From positions 2,418,001-2,482,000 of the forward strand of contig OZ244838.1 of assembly GCA_965220695.1 (NCBI GenBank): DNA of 64,000 nucleotides. Direction: 5' to 3'. The position numbers and the translations under genes were made by a program. Below the pieces are notes generated by a model. That model made no database searches, was not told the DNA's origin, and worked only from the letters and a program-made list of their open reading frames with translations. This DNA is from UBA9620 sp965220695. GTDB taxonomy: Bacteria > Acidobacteriota > Vicinamibacteria > Vicinamibacterales > UBA8438. Shown piece after piece: positions 42,507-50,865 of the stretch (within the stretch, counting starts at the first letter, position 1; each line of letters opens with the position of its first letter).

Positions 42507-44018
42507 ATGAATGAGAAACGACTGGTCCAGAGCGTTGTCCTGGCGTGCATTGTCGCGCTGCCCACCGTGCTGCCGCCGCTGCGCGCCGCCGACCGCCCGA
42601 ACATCATCCTGCTCATGGGTGACGACCATGGCTGGGAGGAAACCGGCTACAACGCGCACGCCCATGTGCGGACGCCGGTGCTCGACACGATGGCCGCCGA
42701 GGGCCTGCGGCTGGATCGGTTCTACGCTGGGCACCCCTCCTGCTCACCCACGCGTGGGAGCGTGCTGACGGGGCGGCATCCGAATCGCTACGGTACGTTC
42801 GCGCCGAACTGGTCCATCCGTCCAGAGGAAATCACCATCGCGCACCTGTTGCGCGAGGCCGGATACGCGACGGGCCATTTCGGCAAGTGGCACGTCGGCC
42901 CCGTGAAGGCCGCGTCGCCAACCAGCCCCGGCGCGATGGGATTCGACGAGTGGCTGTCGCACGACAACTTCTTCGAGCTGAACCCGAGTCTGTCGCGCAA
43001 CGGGGCACCGCCCCAACGGTATGCCGGCGAGAGCTCGGCGATCGTCGTTGAGGAAGCCATGCGTTTCATCGACCGCTCCAGACAGGACGGCAGACCGTTC
43101 CTGGCGGTCGTCTGGTTCGGCTCGCCCCACGAGCCCTACAGCGGCATGGAGCACGACCTGGCCCTCTATGACGACCTGCCGGCGCAGTACGCGCAGACAA
43201 CCGTCACGCTGACCTCGAACGAGACCGGTCTCCCGATCGAGCGGCCGCTGGGCGACGTCCTGCGCGAGCGCTACGCCGAGATCACGGCAATGGACCGCGC
43301 CATCGGGACGCTGCGGACCTATCTGGAGGACGAAGGCCTGCGAGAGAACACCCTGCTCTGGTATGCCGGCGACAACGGGACGCCGCCCAGCGGAGTGGCG
43401 GAGACGCCCCTGCGCGGCCGGAAAGGCATGATGTACGAGGGCGGAATCCGCGTGCCCGGCATCATCGAATGGCCGGCGCGCATTCCCGCGCAGCGCACGA
43501 GCCTGGTCGCCGCCGTGACCAGCGACATCCTGCCCACCGTCGCGGCCCTCGCGGGCCAGGCGCTCCCCAATCGGCCTCTCGACGGCGTCAACCTGGAGCC
43601 GCTGATCGACGGCGCGATGGCCGCGCGGCCAACGCCCATCTTTTTCTGGAGCTTCAATATCGCTGGCCTGGCGGAGCGCGACCCCGAACCGTATATCGAT
43701 CCCGAACTGCAGGTCGGCACCACGCCACTGGTCAAGCTGATGGATGGCATATTGACCCGCAAGTTCCAGAACTTCGACTACCCGGCCATCGATGCGCGCG
43801 ACTTTGCCGGCCCGCGTGTGGTTCTGGACAACGACTACAAGCTCGTCATCGGCGGCTCCGCCGGTTCGGGCGTCGAACTGTTCAATCTGCGTGACGATAC
43901 GGCGGAGACGCACGATCTCGCCGCGACCGAACCCGCCCTTGTGCAGGAGCTGGAACGACGGCTGCGCGAGTGGCAGCAATCTGCGCTGCACAGCCTGACC
44001 GGCGCCGACTATCGGTAG
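42507..44018 (+). CDS. Secreted type I sulfatase
   Basis: The 503-residue protein starts at ATG 42507; a longer frame from 42393 overlaps the divergent gene's promoter and lacks a signal peptide. The signal peptide covers ~5-28 (ending LRAAD). The metal-binding start IILLMGDDHGW has Asp39 and Asp40. The formylglycine motif C-S-P-T-R lies at 79-83 with the following GSVLTGRHP, so a sulfatase-modifying enzyme is needed for activation. Other family phrases are HFGKWHVGP, AVVWFGSPHEPY, ENTLLWYAGDNG, PLRGRKGMMYEGGIRVP and ELFNLRDDTAETHDLA. The substrate is unknown; sulfated glycans are likely. It is intact, unlike the sulfatase remnant at 37813. Confidence 0.92.
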   Translation: MNEKRLVQSVVLACIVALPTVLPPLRAADRPNIILLMGDDHGWEETGYNAHAHVRTPVLDTMAAEGLRLDRFYAGHPSCSPTRGSVLTGRHPNRYGTFAPNWSIRPEEITIAHLLREAGYATGHFGKWHVGPVKAASPTSPGAMGFDEWLSHDNFFELNPSLSRNGAPPQRYAGESSAIVVEEAMRFIDRSRQDGRPFLAVVWFGSPHEPYSGMEHDLALYDDLPAQYAQTTVTLTSNETGLPIERPLGDVLRERYAEITAMDRAIGTLRTYLEDEGLRENTLLWYAGDNGTPPSGVAETPLRGRKGMMYEGGIRVPGIIEWPARIPAQRTSLVAAVTSDILPTVAALAGQALPNRPLDGVNLEPLIDGAMAARPTPIFFWSFNIAGLAERDPEPYIDPELQVGTTPLVKLMDGILTRKFQNFDYPAIDARDFAGPRVVLDNDYKLVIGGSAGSGVELFNLRDDTAETHDLAATEPALVQELERRLREWQQSALHSLTGADYR

Positions 44019-44129
44019 CCCGCATCATCGTCCCTGTCCTCGTCCAGCGCGCGTGACGGGACAGGATGACGGACGCCTTGACACGGGACTGTCCGCCGCC
44101 TACACTCAGGGCGAACAAATAACGAATAC

Positions 44130-45164
44130 ATGATGCCGCAGCATCGCGCGCTCTTCGATCTCGGACGGCGGCCGACGACCCGCGCCGTGGCCGACGCCGT
44201 CCGCGAGGCCGGGGTCGCCGGTCTGCGAGACGCGGTCAGGCGCGGTGGCGCGACGTATCAGGAGGTCGTCTGCCGCAGCGCGCTGAATCGGGTCGAGGGC
44301 ATGCCGTTCCAGTGGACGCTGAATCCCTACCGCGGCTGCACGCACGGGTGCCACTATTGCTTCGCCCGCCGCTACCAGTCGCAGATCGAGCTCGGCGCCG
44401 GTGACGAGTTCTCGTCCGTGGTGCTCGTCAAGACCAACTTCGCGGAAGTGCTCGCGCGCGAGCTGTCGCGACGCGCGCTCGCAGGTCAACTCGTGGCCCT
44501 CGGCACCGCGACCGACCCGTATCAACCGATCGACGGGCTGTACCGGCTGACGCGACGGACCCTCGAGACCCTGATTCGCTACCCGACGCCGGTCGGTCTC
44601 ATCACCAAGGGTCCGCTGGTGGTCCGCGACGTGGACCTGCTGGTCGAGCTGTCACGACGGACGCGCTGCAACGTGACGTTCAGCGTACCCACCGTGGACG
44701 AAGAGGCCTGGCGGACGCTGGAGCCGGGCACCGCGCACCCGCGCCAGCGTCTGCGCGCAGTCCGCACGCTCCGTGACGCCGGGGTCGACGCCGGCGTGCT
44801 CATGGCGCCGATCGTGCCCGGCATCAGCTCCCACCCGGCGAAGATCGAACGGACGATCAAGGCCATCGCCGACAGCGGCGCGGCCTACGTCGGCGCCATG
44901 CTGCTCTACCTGGAAGGAGACACGCGGCGTCACTTCCTCGAGTTCCTGGCGCGGGACTACCCGCAGCTCACCGGCGGCTACGGCCGCCTCTATGCCGGGA
45001 AATACGCATCAGCGTCGTACACGGAGCGCTTCCGCACGGTGATGGGCGCCCTGAAGGCGAAGTACGGCGTGCGGCGGCACCGCGAGGCCCGCGGGAACCG
45101 ACCGCCCCGGTCCATGGTCACACCCGAGCACGACGCGCCGCGCCAGCAGCCCTTGCGCCTGTAG
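44130..45164 (+). CDS. Radical SAM protein of the PA0069/SplB-like family
   Basis: The protein has 344 residues with the radical-SAM cluster motif C-x3-C-x2-C at Cys70, Cys74 and Cys77 (NPYRGCTHGCHYCFAR). SPL-like features follow: ALGTATDPYQPIDGLYRLTR, GLITKGPLVVRDVDLL and MAPIVPGISSHPAKIE. The family (PA0069 or Rv2578c type) is widespread but its reaction is not established. A link to nucleic-acid modification or repair is assumed from similarity to spore photoproduct lyase. ATG 44130 and 44133 are both possible starts. The gene stands alone between the sulfatase and DUF3052 genes. Confidence 0.88.
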   Translation: MMPQHRALFDLGRRPTTRAVADAVREAGVAGLRDAVRRGGATYQEVVCRSALNRVEGMPFQWTLNPYRGCTHGCHYCFARRYQSQIELGAGDEFSSVVLVKTNFAEVLARELSRRALAGQLVALGTATDPYQPIDGLYRLTRRTLETLIRYPTPVGLITKGPLVVRDVDLLVELSRRTRCNVTFSVPTVDEEAWRTLEPGTAHPRQRLRAVRTLRDAGVDAGVLMAPIVPGISSHPAKIERTIKAIADSGAAYVGAMLLYLEGDTRRHFLEFLARDYPQLTGGYGRLYAGKYASASYTERFRTVMGALKAKYGVRRHREARGNRPPRSMVTPEHDAPRQQPLRL

Positions 45165-45447
45165 CGCTCGCGGCCGGCCGCTTGACCGGCCGTGCAGGAT
45201 AGGATGTCGGTCTCCGGCAGGCTGCAACCTGACGGTCACCGCGGCGGTTCGCAGTCCCGGCAAATCACACCCGACCGCGGCGTGCGCACGCCGGCCATCG
45301 ACACCGGTGAGCCTGTTTCTACCCGCCAATGATACCCTGCGTTAGTGCTCACTCACCGCCAGCCTTTCCGCGACCGTGGATCCGGATCAGAGGACACGGT
45401 ACGGGGCGAGTCGTTCGTCGCGTGATTGAATCTGCACGGAGTGGACC

Positions 45448-45915
45448 ATGGCCGCGCCCGGAGTGTTCGGCAAGCTGAACCTGAAAGACCAGACCGACAT
45501 CGTCATTCTGAACGCGCCAGCCTCGTTTCTTCCGGAGATTGAGCGCCTGCGCGGTGTAACGGTCCGCCGCACCCTGTCAGGGGCGCCGCCGATCACGTTC
45601 GTGCTGGCGTTCGTCACTCGGCGGACCGAACTCGACGCCGTGGCCAGCGAGCTGACGCTGAAGGCGGCCGGTGATTCCGTCGTCTGGTTCGCGTATCCGA
45701 AGGGCACGTCAAAGCGCTATACGTGCGATTTCAACCGCGATACCGGGTGGCAGGTGCTCGGCGCCGCCGGGTTCGAGGGTGTCCGGCAGGTCGCGATCGA
45801 CGAGGACTGGTCGGCCCTGCGATTCCGTCGCGCCGAGTTCATCAAGACCATGACCCGCGACCCGGCTCGCGCCATGTCGGCCGCCGGCCGGCGGCGCACG
45901 ACCGGCAGGAAGTGA
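45448..45915 (+). CDS. DUF3052 family protein
   Basis: The 155-residue cytoplasmic protein has the DUF3052 pattern: GKLNLKDQTDIVILNAPASF, FVLAFVTRR, VVWFAYPKGTSKRY and DEDWSALRFRRAEFIKTM. Function is unknown. The basic Arg-rich tail (SAAGRRRTTGRK) could bind nucleic acid. The start at ATG 45448 gives the usual family beginning. It is a lone gene with a 283-nt upstream gap in which I see only short GC-rich palindromes (GCGGCCGGCCGC near 45170). Confidence 0.82.
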   Translation: MAAPGVFGKLNLKDQTDIVILNAPASFLPEIERLRGVTVRRTLSGAPPITFVLAFVTRRTELDAVASELTLKAAGDSVVWFAYPKGTSKRYTCDFNRDTGWQVLGAAGFEGVRQVAIDEDWSALRFRRAEFIKTMTRDPARAMSAAGRRRTTGRK

Positions 45916-46021
45916 CCGCGGCACGCTCCCTCACCGTCTCGGGATGACCCGCATGCGCGTGGCGCCGGTCCAGCGGGTCGCCGGACGCGCGGACGGATCC
46001 CAGGGTGTCCGCCCGGATCAG

Positions 46022-46417
46022 TCAGGCGGCGCGTCGGCCGCGGAGCACGGCGTCGAGGCTGAGCGGACCGGCGCCGCGCGCCGCGATATACAGGAACAGA
46101 AAACAGTACAGGACCGCCAGTTCGCCGCTGTTCATGATCGGCCAGAACCCCTGCGGGAGGTGGTTCATGAAATAGGCCGCCGCCATCTCACCGCTGCACA
46201 CGAACGCCACGACCGGCGTGTACAGCCCGACCATGATGAGGATGCCACCGATCAGTTCGATGACCCCCGCGGCGCCCAACAAGGACAGCAGGTCGACCGG
46301 CTGCTCGGCTCCCAGACCGCCGAACAGCTTCTGTACGCCGTGCGCCAGAAACAGGAACCCGGCGACGGCGCGTGCGACGGCGTAGAGCTGATCCGACCTC
46401 GATTCGAGAAATGTCAT
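46022..46417 (-). CDS. DoxX family membrane protein
   Basis: The 131-residue protein has four membrane helices and typical DoxX sequence: ARAVAGFLFLAHGVQKLFGG, LLGAAGVIELIGGILIMVGL, FVCSGEMAAAYFMNHLPQGF and GELAVLYCFLFLYIAARG. ATG 46417 is preceded by CAGGAGGTGG, a strong ribosome-binding site. The biological role of DoxX proteins is not firmly known; links to quinone or redox stress have been proposed. It follows the PQQ dehydrogenase gene on the same strand, 65 nt downstream of it. Confidence 0.88.
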   Translation of the reverse strand: MTFLESRSDQLYAVARAVAGFLFLAHGVQKLFGGLGAEQPVDLLSLLGAAGVIELIGGILIMVGLYTPVVAFVCSGEMAAAYFMNHLPQGFWPIMNSGELAVLYCFLFLYIAARGAGPLSLDAVLRGRRAA

Positions 46418-46482
46418 CAGCCACCTCCTGGTTCATGTGCGCCCGTCCAGGGGCTTTCAATGCATCCTGTCGCCGGTGCGCG

Positions 46483-48528
46483 TCACTCGACCACGAGCTG
46501 CCCGATGGTCCAGGGGTGTTCGGTGCAGATGTACTCGTGCTCACCCGCGGCGGCGACCACCGCCGAGCCGGAGCCGCCCGCAGCGATCGGGCCGGTCGTC
46601 CAGGACCCGTCACGCGCGCTCACGGTGTGCGGCAGATCGGTGGGGTTCGTCCAGGTCACCCGGGTTCCGGCGGCCACGGCGGCGCGCGTCGGGGTCAGGC
46701 CGTACTCGTCGTGCCATTCGTCGTTGCGCCCGGTGTTCTCGTTGCTTTGGGTGATCACCCGCTTGAGCTCGATGGAGTCGGTGTCGACCAGCGGGCCGTC
46801 GAACGGCAGCACGGTGAGCGGCGGGTCCGGCGCCGGTCGCGGCGGCACCGTGCCGCCGAGCTTGAACGCCCAGACCAGGCGGTTCATGGTCAGCGCCACG
46901 TACTGCTCACCCTCGAGCTCATACGTCACCACCGGTCCGCCCCCGAATCCGTTCGATCCGAAGATCCCGATCTGGCCGGTCTGGAACTGCCACAGCCGGT
47001 CGCCGGTCCGCTGGTCGTAGGCGCCCAGGGTGCCGTCGGCCTCGGTGTGGAACATCAAACCGCTCGCCGTCGTCATGGCGCCGCTGCTGTTGCAGTCAGA
47101 CCAGGGCACCCGATGCTGCCAGACGATGCGGTTGGTGCGGCTGTCGAGGGCCACATGGAGGCCGTACTGCCTCAAGCCCGGTGCGCGCACGGTGGTGTTG
47201 GTGAAGAACCAGGGGTTCTCGGGACGTTTGATCCAGCGCGGATACACGCAGGCCATGCCGTAGAAATACCCGGTACCCGGGCTGAAGGACATCGGCGCGA
47301 ACCGCATCGTCATATAGGGGATGAATGTGTTCGGCTGGTCGGGCCCGATCGGGTCGTAGTAGCAGCCGGCCTCGAACCCCGCCGGGATCAGGTCGGGATC
47401 CACGCAGTCGGGGCCGATCTTGTCGGCGCCGACCGGGAACGGCTGGGTGGGCGAGGTCCTCAGGAACTCGTTCTGGGAAACCGGCCGCTCTTCGATCGGA
47501 TAGATGGGCTCTCCGGTCCCGGCGTCCAGCATGAAGAGATAGCCGTCGGTGCGCATGGCCGCAAGCGCTCTCCGGGTCTCCCCGTCCACCGTCGCGTCGT
47601 AGACGATCAGGGGCGTCGCCAGGTCATGCTCCCAGATGTCGTGGTGCACGAGTTGCCGGTGCCAGCGGTACTCGCCGGTGTGCAGGTCGAGCGCCACCAC
47701 CGAGGCCGAGAACAGATTGTCTCCGGGCCGCAGCTCGCCACCCCACATCGGCACGGCATTGCCGGTGCCGACGTAGAACAGGCCGAGGTCGACGTCGACG
47801 GTCGGGGTCATCCAGACGCCGCCGCCGCCGAAGCGCCAGACATCGCTGTCGATGGGCCAGGTGTCGGCGCCCAGCGCGCCCGGTTCGGGAATGACGTCGA
47901 AAAGCCACCGCCGCTCCCCGCTGCGGGCGTCGACCGCCACGATCCGCCCGCGCAGATAGCTGTCGCCGTTGGCCATCCCGGTGATCACCAGGCCCTCGGC
48001 ATAGGTGGACGGCGAGGAAATCCACTGCCCGACCTGTCCCTCGACGCCGACCAGATGCTCCCAGGCCTGCTCGCCCGTCTGCTGATCGAGCGCAACCAGG
48101 CGCGAGTCGCTGAGCCCCGCGAACACCAGCCCCGCGCCTAGCGCCACGCCCTTGTTCATCCGGCCGACCGGCGCCGCATGGCGCCAGCGTTCCTCGCCGG
48201 TGGCGGCGTCGAGCGCCCGGATGCCCTGACCGGTATTCAGAAACATCAGCCCGTTGCGCACGACGACGGTCGAGCGTGACACCTCGCCGCCGCCCAGCTC
48301 GGTCACCCAGGCGCCGCCGAGCCGGTCGATGTTGTCCGGGGTGATCTGCGTCAGCGACGAATGCCGGGTCTGCCCGAAGTGGCCGCCGGCGAGCGGCCAT
48401 TCACGGGCCGGGTAACCCCGCCAATCTTCGTTCTGCGCTGACGCGGCGCCGGCAAGGACGACGAGCAGGAGGCTGAGGAACGCTGCCGCCAAGTGCACGG
48501 GCCTGAGATGAAGGGAACTGTCAGTCAC
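46483..48528 (-). CDS. PQQ-dependent dehydrogenase with C-terminal cupredoxin domain
   Basis: The 681-residue secreted protein has a signal peptide (~10-32, ending ASAQN). A PQQ beta-propeller (~35-560) shows REWPLAGGHFGQTRHSSLTQ, LDAATGEERW, RGRIVAVDARSGERRWLFD, LVHHDIWEHDLATPLIVYD, YIPYMTMRF and TASGLMFHTEADGTLGAYD. Residues ~600-681 form a plastocyanin-like domain: VTWTNPTDLPHTVSARDGSW (His ligand) and EYICTEHPWTIGQLVVE (Cys and His). The usual axial Met after HPW is replaced by Thr-Ile. The arrangement suggests a dehydrogenase that passes electrons straight to its own copper domain. Substrate unknown. The DoxX gene follows on the same strand. Confidence 0.88.
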   Translation of the reverse strand: MTDSSLHLRPVHLAAAFLSLLLVVLAGAASAQNEDWRGYPAREWPLAGGHFGQTRHSSLTQITPDNIDRLGGAWVTELGGGEVSRSTVVVRNGLMFLNTGQGIRALDAATGEERWRHAAPVGRMNKGVALGAGLVFAGLSDSRLVALDQQTGEQAWEHLVGVEGQVGQWISSPSTYAEGLVITGMANGDSYLRGRIVAVDARSGERRWLFDVIPEPGALGADTWPIDSDVWRFGGGGVWMTPTVDVDLGLFYVGTGNAVPMWGGELRPGDNLFSASVVALDLHTGEYRWHRQLVHHDIWEHDLATPLIVYDATVDGETRRALAAMRTDGYLFMLDAGTGEPIYPIEERPVSQNEFLRTSPTQPFPVGADKIGPDCVDPDLIPAGFEAGCYYDPIGPDQPNTFIPYMTMRFAPMSFSPGTGYFYGMACVYPRWIKRPENPWFFTNTTVRAPGLRQYGLHVALDSRTNRIVWQHRVPWSDCNSSGAMTTASGLMFHTEADGTLGAYDQRTGDRLWQFQTGQIGIFGSNGFGGGPVVTYELEGEQYVALTMNRLVWAFKLGGTVPPRPAPDPPLTVLPFDGPLVDTDSIELKRVITQSNENTGRNDEWHDEYGLTPTRAAVAAGTRVTWTNPTDLPHTVSARDGSWTTGPIAAGGSGSAVVAAAGEHEYICTEHPWTIGQLVVE

Positions 48529-48756
48529 CGGGGCAGCCTACAGACCAACGGCGACAGGTGTCAACGCTGCGCCGTCTCCGCGATACGGGTCACGCCTTGA
48601 CATCGACTTCCCGTACCGACAGTCCGGGCGCGACACGCCCGGTCGGGGCGACGGCTCGTCGTTCAACGACGCGTTCCGGGACCGGCTCATCCAGGCGGCG
48701 CCAGCCGCACGGCCGGCAGCGTGAACTCCGAGACCCGCCGTGTCATCGCGGCGCGG

Positions 48757-48867
48757 TCACTCGCCGCCCGGCGCCGGCTGATACAACTCGACCTCATAGC
48801 CGTCGGGGTCGTCCAGGAAGATGATGACGCGGCCGCGACACGCGACCTCATGGACCAGGCGGTCGCT
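48757..48867 (-). pseudogene. Glyoxalase/VOC superfamily, C-terminal remnant
   Basis: A short minus-strand frame reads RLVHEVACRGRVIIFLDDPD, then GYEVELYQPAPGGE-stop, the classic last ~35 residues of a VOC-family protein. Nothing of the first two thirds is present; upstream it runs into the 3' end of the 329-residue gene in another frame. This marks another deletion junction at about 48850-48867. The remaining gap to 48529 holds no recognised gene. Confidence 0.7.
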
Positions 48868-49837
48868 CTTCCTCGGCGCTGTCGCGGCCGGCCGCGGCCG
48901 CCTCGTCGAGCCGTGCGCCGGCGAGCATGTTCCCGGCGGCGTAGTTCCCTTCGTGACAGGCGTTCTCGAAGATCGGCAGGGGGTTCTGCCGCAGCGTCTG
49001 GATGGCGGTCCAGGGCGCCGTCCAGACGGTCGAATCCTCGATCGTGTACTCGTACTCGATGACGTCGGGACCGACCCGGGTGAACCGCTCGATCAGGTGG
49101 GACTCCCGGCTGCCGCCGACCAGATGGAGCCAGCGGTCGAAGTTCGTGGTCTCGACCACCAGGGTGTCGCCTTCCCAGCGGCCGCGCGAGTCGCCCAGCC
49201 ACTGTCGGACCCCGCCGTGCGGGCGGTCGGTCAGCGGAATGATCCGCGTCGTGTTGAGCATCTCGATGAGCATCACCAGGTGATCCTCGGTCTGGAAGAT
49301 CTGGACGTTGTTGTTGTAGGCCGTGGGGTAGATCGGCAACCCGGCGGTCCCCAGACAGCGGTCGAAGTAGCTCAGGTCCTCGATCTGCTCCAGCGGCGCG
49401 GACCCGAACGACCCCGGCGTGCTGTAGCGGGTGCGTCCCGTGTCGGCCCGCGGCGGCCGGCGTCCGTTCGGCGGATCGACGATAAGCGAGGTGCGCCGAG
49501 TCTCGACCACCTCGGTGCCGAAGTCCATCCAGAAGCGGTTGTAGGCGCCGACCGACCCGCCCGCCTCGGTGCGCCGGGCCGGCGCCTGGTCCGCAGTCTG
49601 GTTCTGATCGACCGCCCCCTGCTGGAGCGCCAGCGCCTCTTCCTCGGTCAGGAACTCCCGATCGCCATATTCCTCCGGGCGCTCGAGCGGCGTCAGCGTC
49701 CTGAAGTCCCACACGCCGCCCAGGTCAGGCGCGCCCCATGCCGTCCGCGGCGTCTCTGAGGACTGGGCGCCGGCGGTCGCCGGAGCCAGCAGCGCCAGTG
49801 CAAGCAGCGTGGTCACGGATCGCTGAGATACGCTCAT
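48848..49837 (-). CDS. Secreted protein of unknown function, acidobacterial type
   Basis: The 329-residue protein has a signal peptide (~5-25, LLALALLAPATAGAQ) and the phrases TAWGAPDLGGVWDFRTLTPL, FLTEEEALALQQG, WMDFGTEVVETRRTSLIVDP, PIYPTAYNNNVQIFQTEDHL and WEGDTLVVETTNF. Such proteins recur in Acidobacteriota and related marine genomes, often annotated as hypothetical. TNF-like WEGDTLVVET and HLIERFTRV segments suggest a beta-rich fold. The last ~15 residues (SAEEERPPGP) run into a VOC remnant, so the original C-terminus may be lost. Its leader holds palindromes and two 60-bp repeats (see 49854-49976), which hints at specific control. Confidence 0.75.
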   Translation of the reverse strand: MSVSQRSVTTLLALALLAPATAGAQSSETPRTAWGAPDLGGVWDFRTLTPLERPEEYGDREFLTEEEALALQQGAVDQNQTADQAPARRTEAGGSVGAYNRFWMDFGTEVVETRRTSLIVDPPNGRRPPRADTGRTRYSTPGSFGSAPLEQIEDLSYFDRCLGTAGLPIYPTAYNNNVQIFQTEDHLVMLIEMLNTTRIIPLTDRPHGGVRQWLGDSRGRWEGDTLVVETTNFDRWLHLVGGSRESHLIERFTRVGPDVIEYEYTIEDSTVWTAPWTAIQTLRQNPLPIFENACHEGNYAAGNMLAGARLDEAAAAGRDSAEEERPPGP

Positions 49838-49853
49838 TCGGTTCTCTCCAGAT

Positions 49854-49976
49854 GTTGTTGCGGCAACAACGTAAGAAGGCGCGTACCTTGGCAGACCGTC
49901 CAGAGCCGGACAAGGGGTCGCGGCAACAACGTAAGCAGGCGCTTACCTTAGCAGACCGTCCGGAGCCGGACAAGCG
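49854..49976. repeat. Palindrome and two 60-bp direct repeats in the leader of the 329-residue gene
   Basis: GTTGTTGC-G-GCAACAAC at 49854-49870 is a perfect palindrome just upstream of the minus-strand start at 49837. A 60-bp unit beginning CGGCAACAACGTAAG occurs at 49861 and 49921 with few differences. In the second copy GTAAGC-AGGC-GCTTAC (49931-49946) is a perfect inverted repeat; the first copy has GTAAGAAGGCGCGTAC at 49871-49886. Both copies end in a short GTCC..GGAC hairpin. The layout looks like repeated operator sites. The rest of the gap to 50160 holds no recognised gene. Confidence 0.75.
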
Positions 49977-50170
49977 GATGCCGCGGCGGGTGCCGCTGTC
50001 GCGCTGGGGCACGTAGTACTCGCCGTTCCAGGCCTGTTGGCCTTCCCGGCCTTTGCCTGCGCCGGCGGCGTCCACCTGCGTCTCGCCCGGTTCCACCAGC
50101 CGCACGCGGCTCGGTAGGGGTTTGATCTCACTTGGGTTCTCAATCTGGTCTCGGCCGTGCCCTCGACCGC

Positions 50171-50218
50171 TTGACAATCTATATAGATATTTATATAGTT
50201 CTATATCAATTGTGATAT
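50171..50218 (+). promoter_or_regulatory. Promoter and overlapping operators of the PadR gene
   Basis: TTGACA (50171-50176), 17 nt and TATAGT (50194-50199) form a near-consensus sigma-70 promoter. Two perfect dyads overlap the -10 and start region: ATATAG-TT-CTATAT (50193-50206) and ATATCA-ATTG-TGATAT (50203-50218). The stretch is strikingly AT-rich for this genome. PadR-type regulators often repress their own gene through such sites, so autoregulation is likely. The leader is only ~20 nt and shows no clear ribosome-binding site. Confidence 0.75.
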
Positions 50219-50223
50219 AGCGT

Positions 50224-50865
50224 ATGAGCCTCGACCACATTCTCCTCGGCCTGCTGCGCGAACCGTCGACCGGTTACGACCTCAAGGCGGCGTTCGCCGA
50301 TCGGATTCGGCATTTCTGGTCCGCCGAGCTCAGTCAGATCTACCCCGCCTTGAAGCGTCTCGAGCAGCGCGCTCTACTCCAGAGCCGGGTGGAGCCGTCG
50401 CCGAAGGGGCCGAACCGGAAGGTCTACACGCTGACGGCGGCCGGCCGGGAGGAACTGCTGGGCTGGCTCGATGGTGGTCCGGTGGTCGGCACGGAACGCT
50501 TCGCCTATCTCGCGCAGCTCTACTTCATGGATGCGATTGGCGACGTCGGAGAGACGCGGGCGTTCATGACCAGGCTCCGGGACCATCTCGCCCGCTGGCT
50601 CACCCGCCTGCAGGCAATTGAACGGGATACGACCGCCAAGGCCGGCAGCGCGCCGGAGCGCTACAGCGACGCCGGCTTCCATCGTTTCGCGGCGCTGCGC
50701 ATGGGCATCCATTCGGTCGGATCGAAGGTGGCCTGGTGCGACGAGACGATTGCGGCGATCGACCGGCGTCTCGCAGGCGGCCCGCACGCCAGCGACCCGG
50801 ACTCCCCGGCCTCGCCGCAGGCTGAACCAGACACATCTCCAACCGAACAGGACGGCACATCATGA
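50224..50865 (+). CDS. PadR family transcriptional regulator
   Basis: The 213-residue protein has an N-terminal winged helix-turn-helix (1-80) with PadR signatures: LDHILLGLLREPSTGYDLK, FWSAELSQIYPALKRLEQRA and GPNRKVYTLTAAGREELLGW. A C-terminal helical dimerisation part (~95-185) contains RLDHLARWLTRLQ-like heptads. It is preceded by a strong promoter with overlapping dyads. The last four bases (ATGA) are shared with the start of a membrane-protein gene, a common pairing in which PadR represses the adjacent membrane protein. The inducer is unknown. Confidence 0.9.
   Translation: MSLDHILLGLLREPSTGYDLKAAFADRIRHFWSAELSQIYPALKRLEQRALLQSRVEPSPKGPNRKVYTLTAAGREELLGWLDGGPVVGTERFAYLAQLYFMDAIGDVGETRAFMTRLRDHLARWLTRLQAIERDTTAKAGSAPERYSDAGFHRFAALRMGIHSVGSKVAWCDETIAAIDRRLAGGPHASDPDSPASPQAEPDTSPTEQDGTS

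Noticed and set aside
49725..50240. Minus-strand open frame of 171 codons over the repeat region upstream of PadR
   Set aside because: It runs across the PadR promoter and both 60-bp repeats and into the 329-residue gene's signal peptide in another frame. The stretch EYYVPQRDSG near 50010 could be a coding remnant but matches nothing I know.
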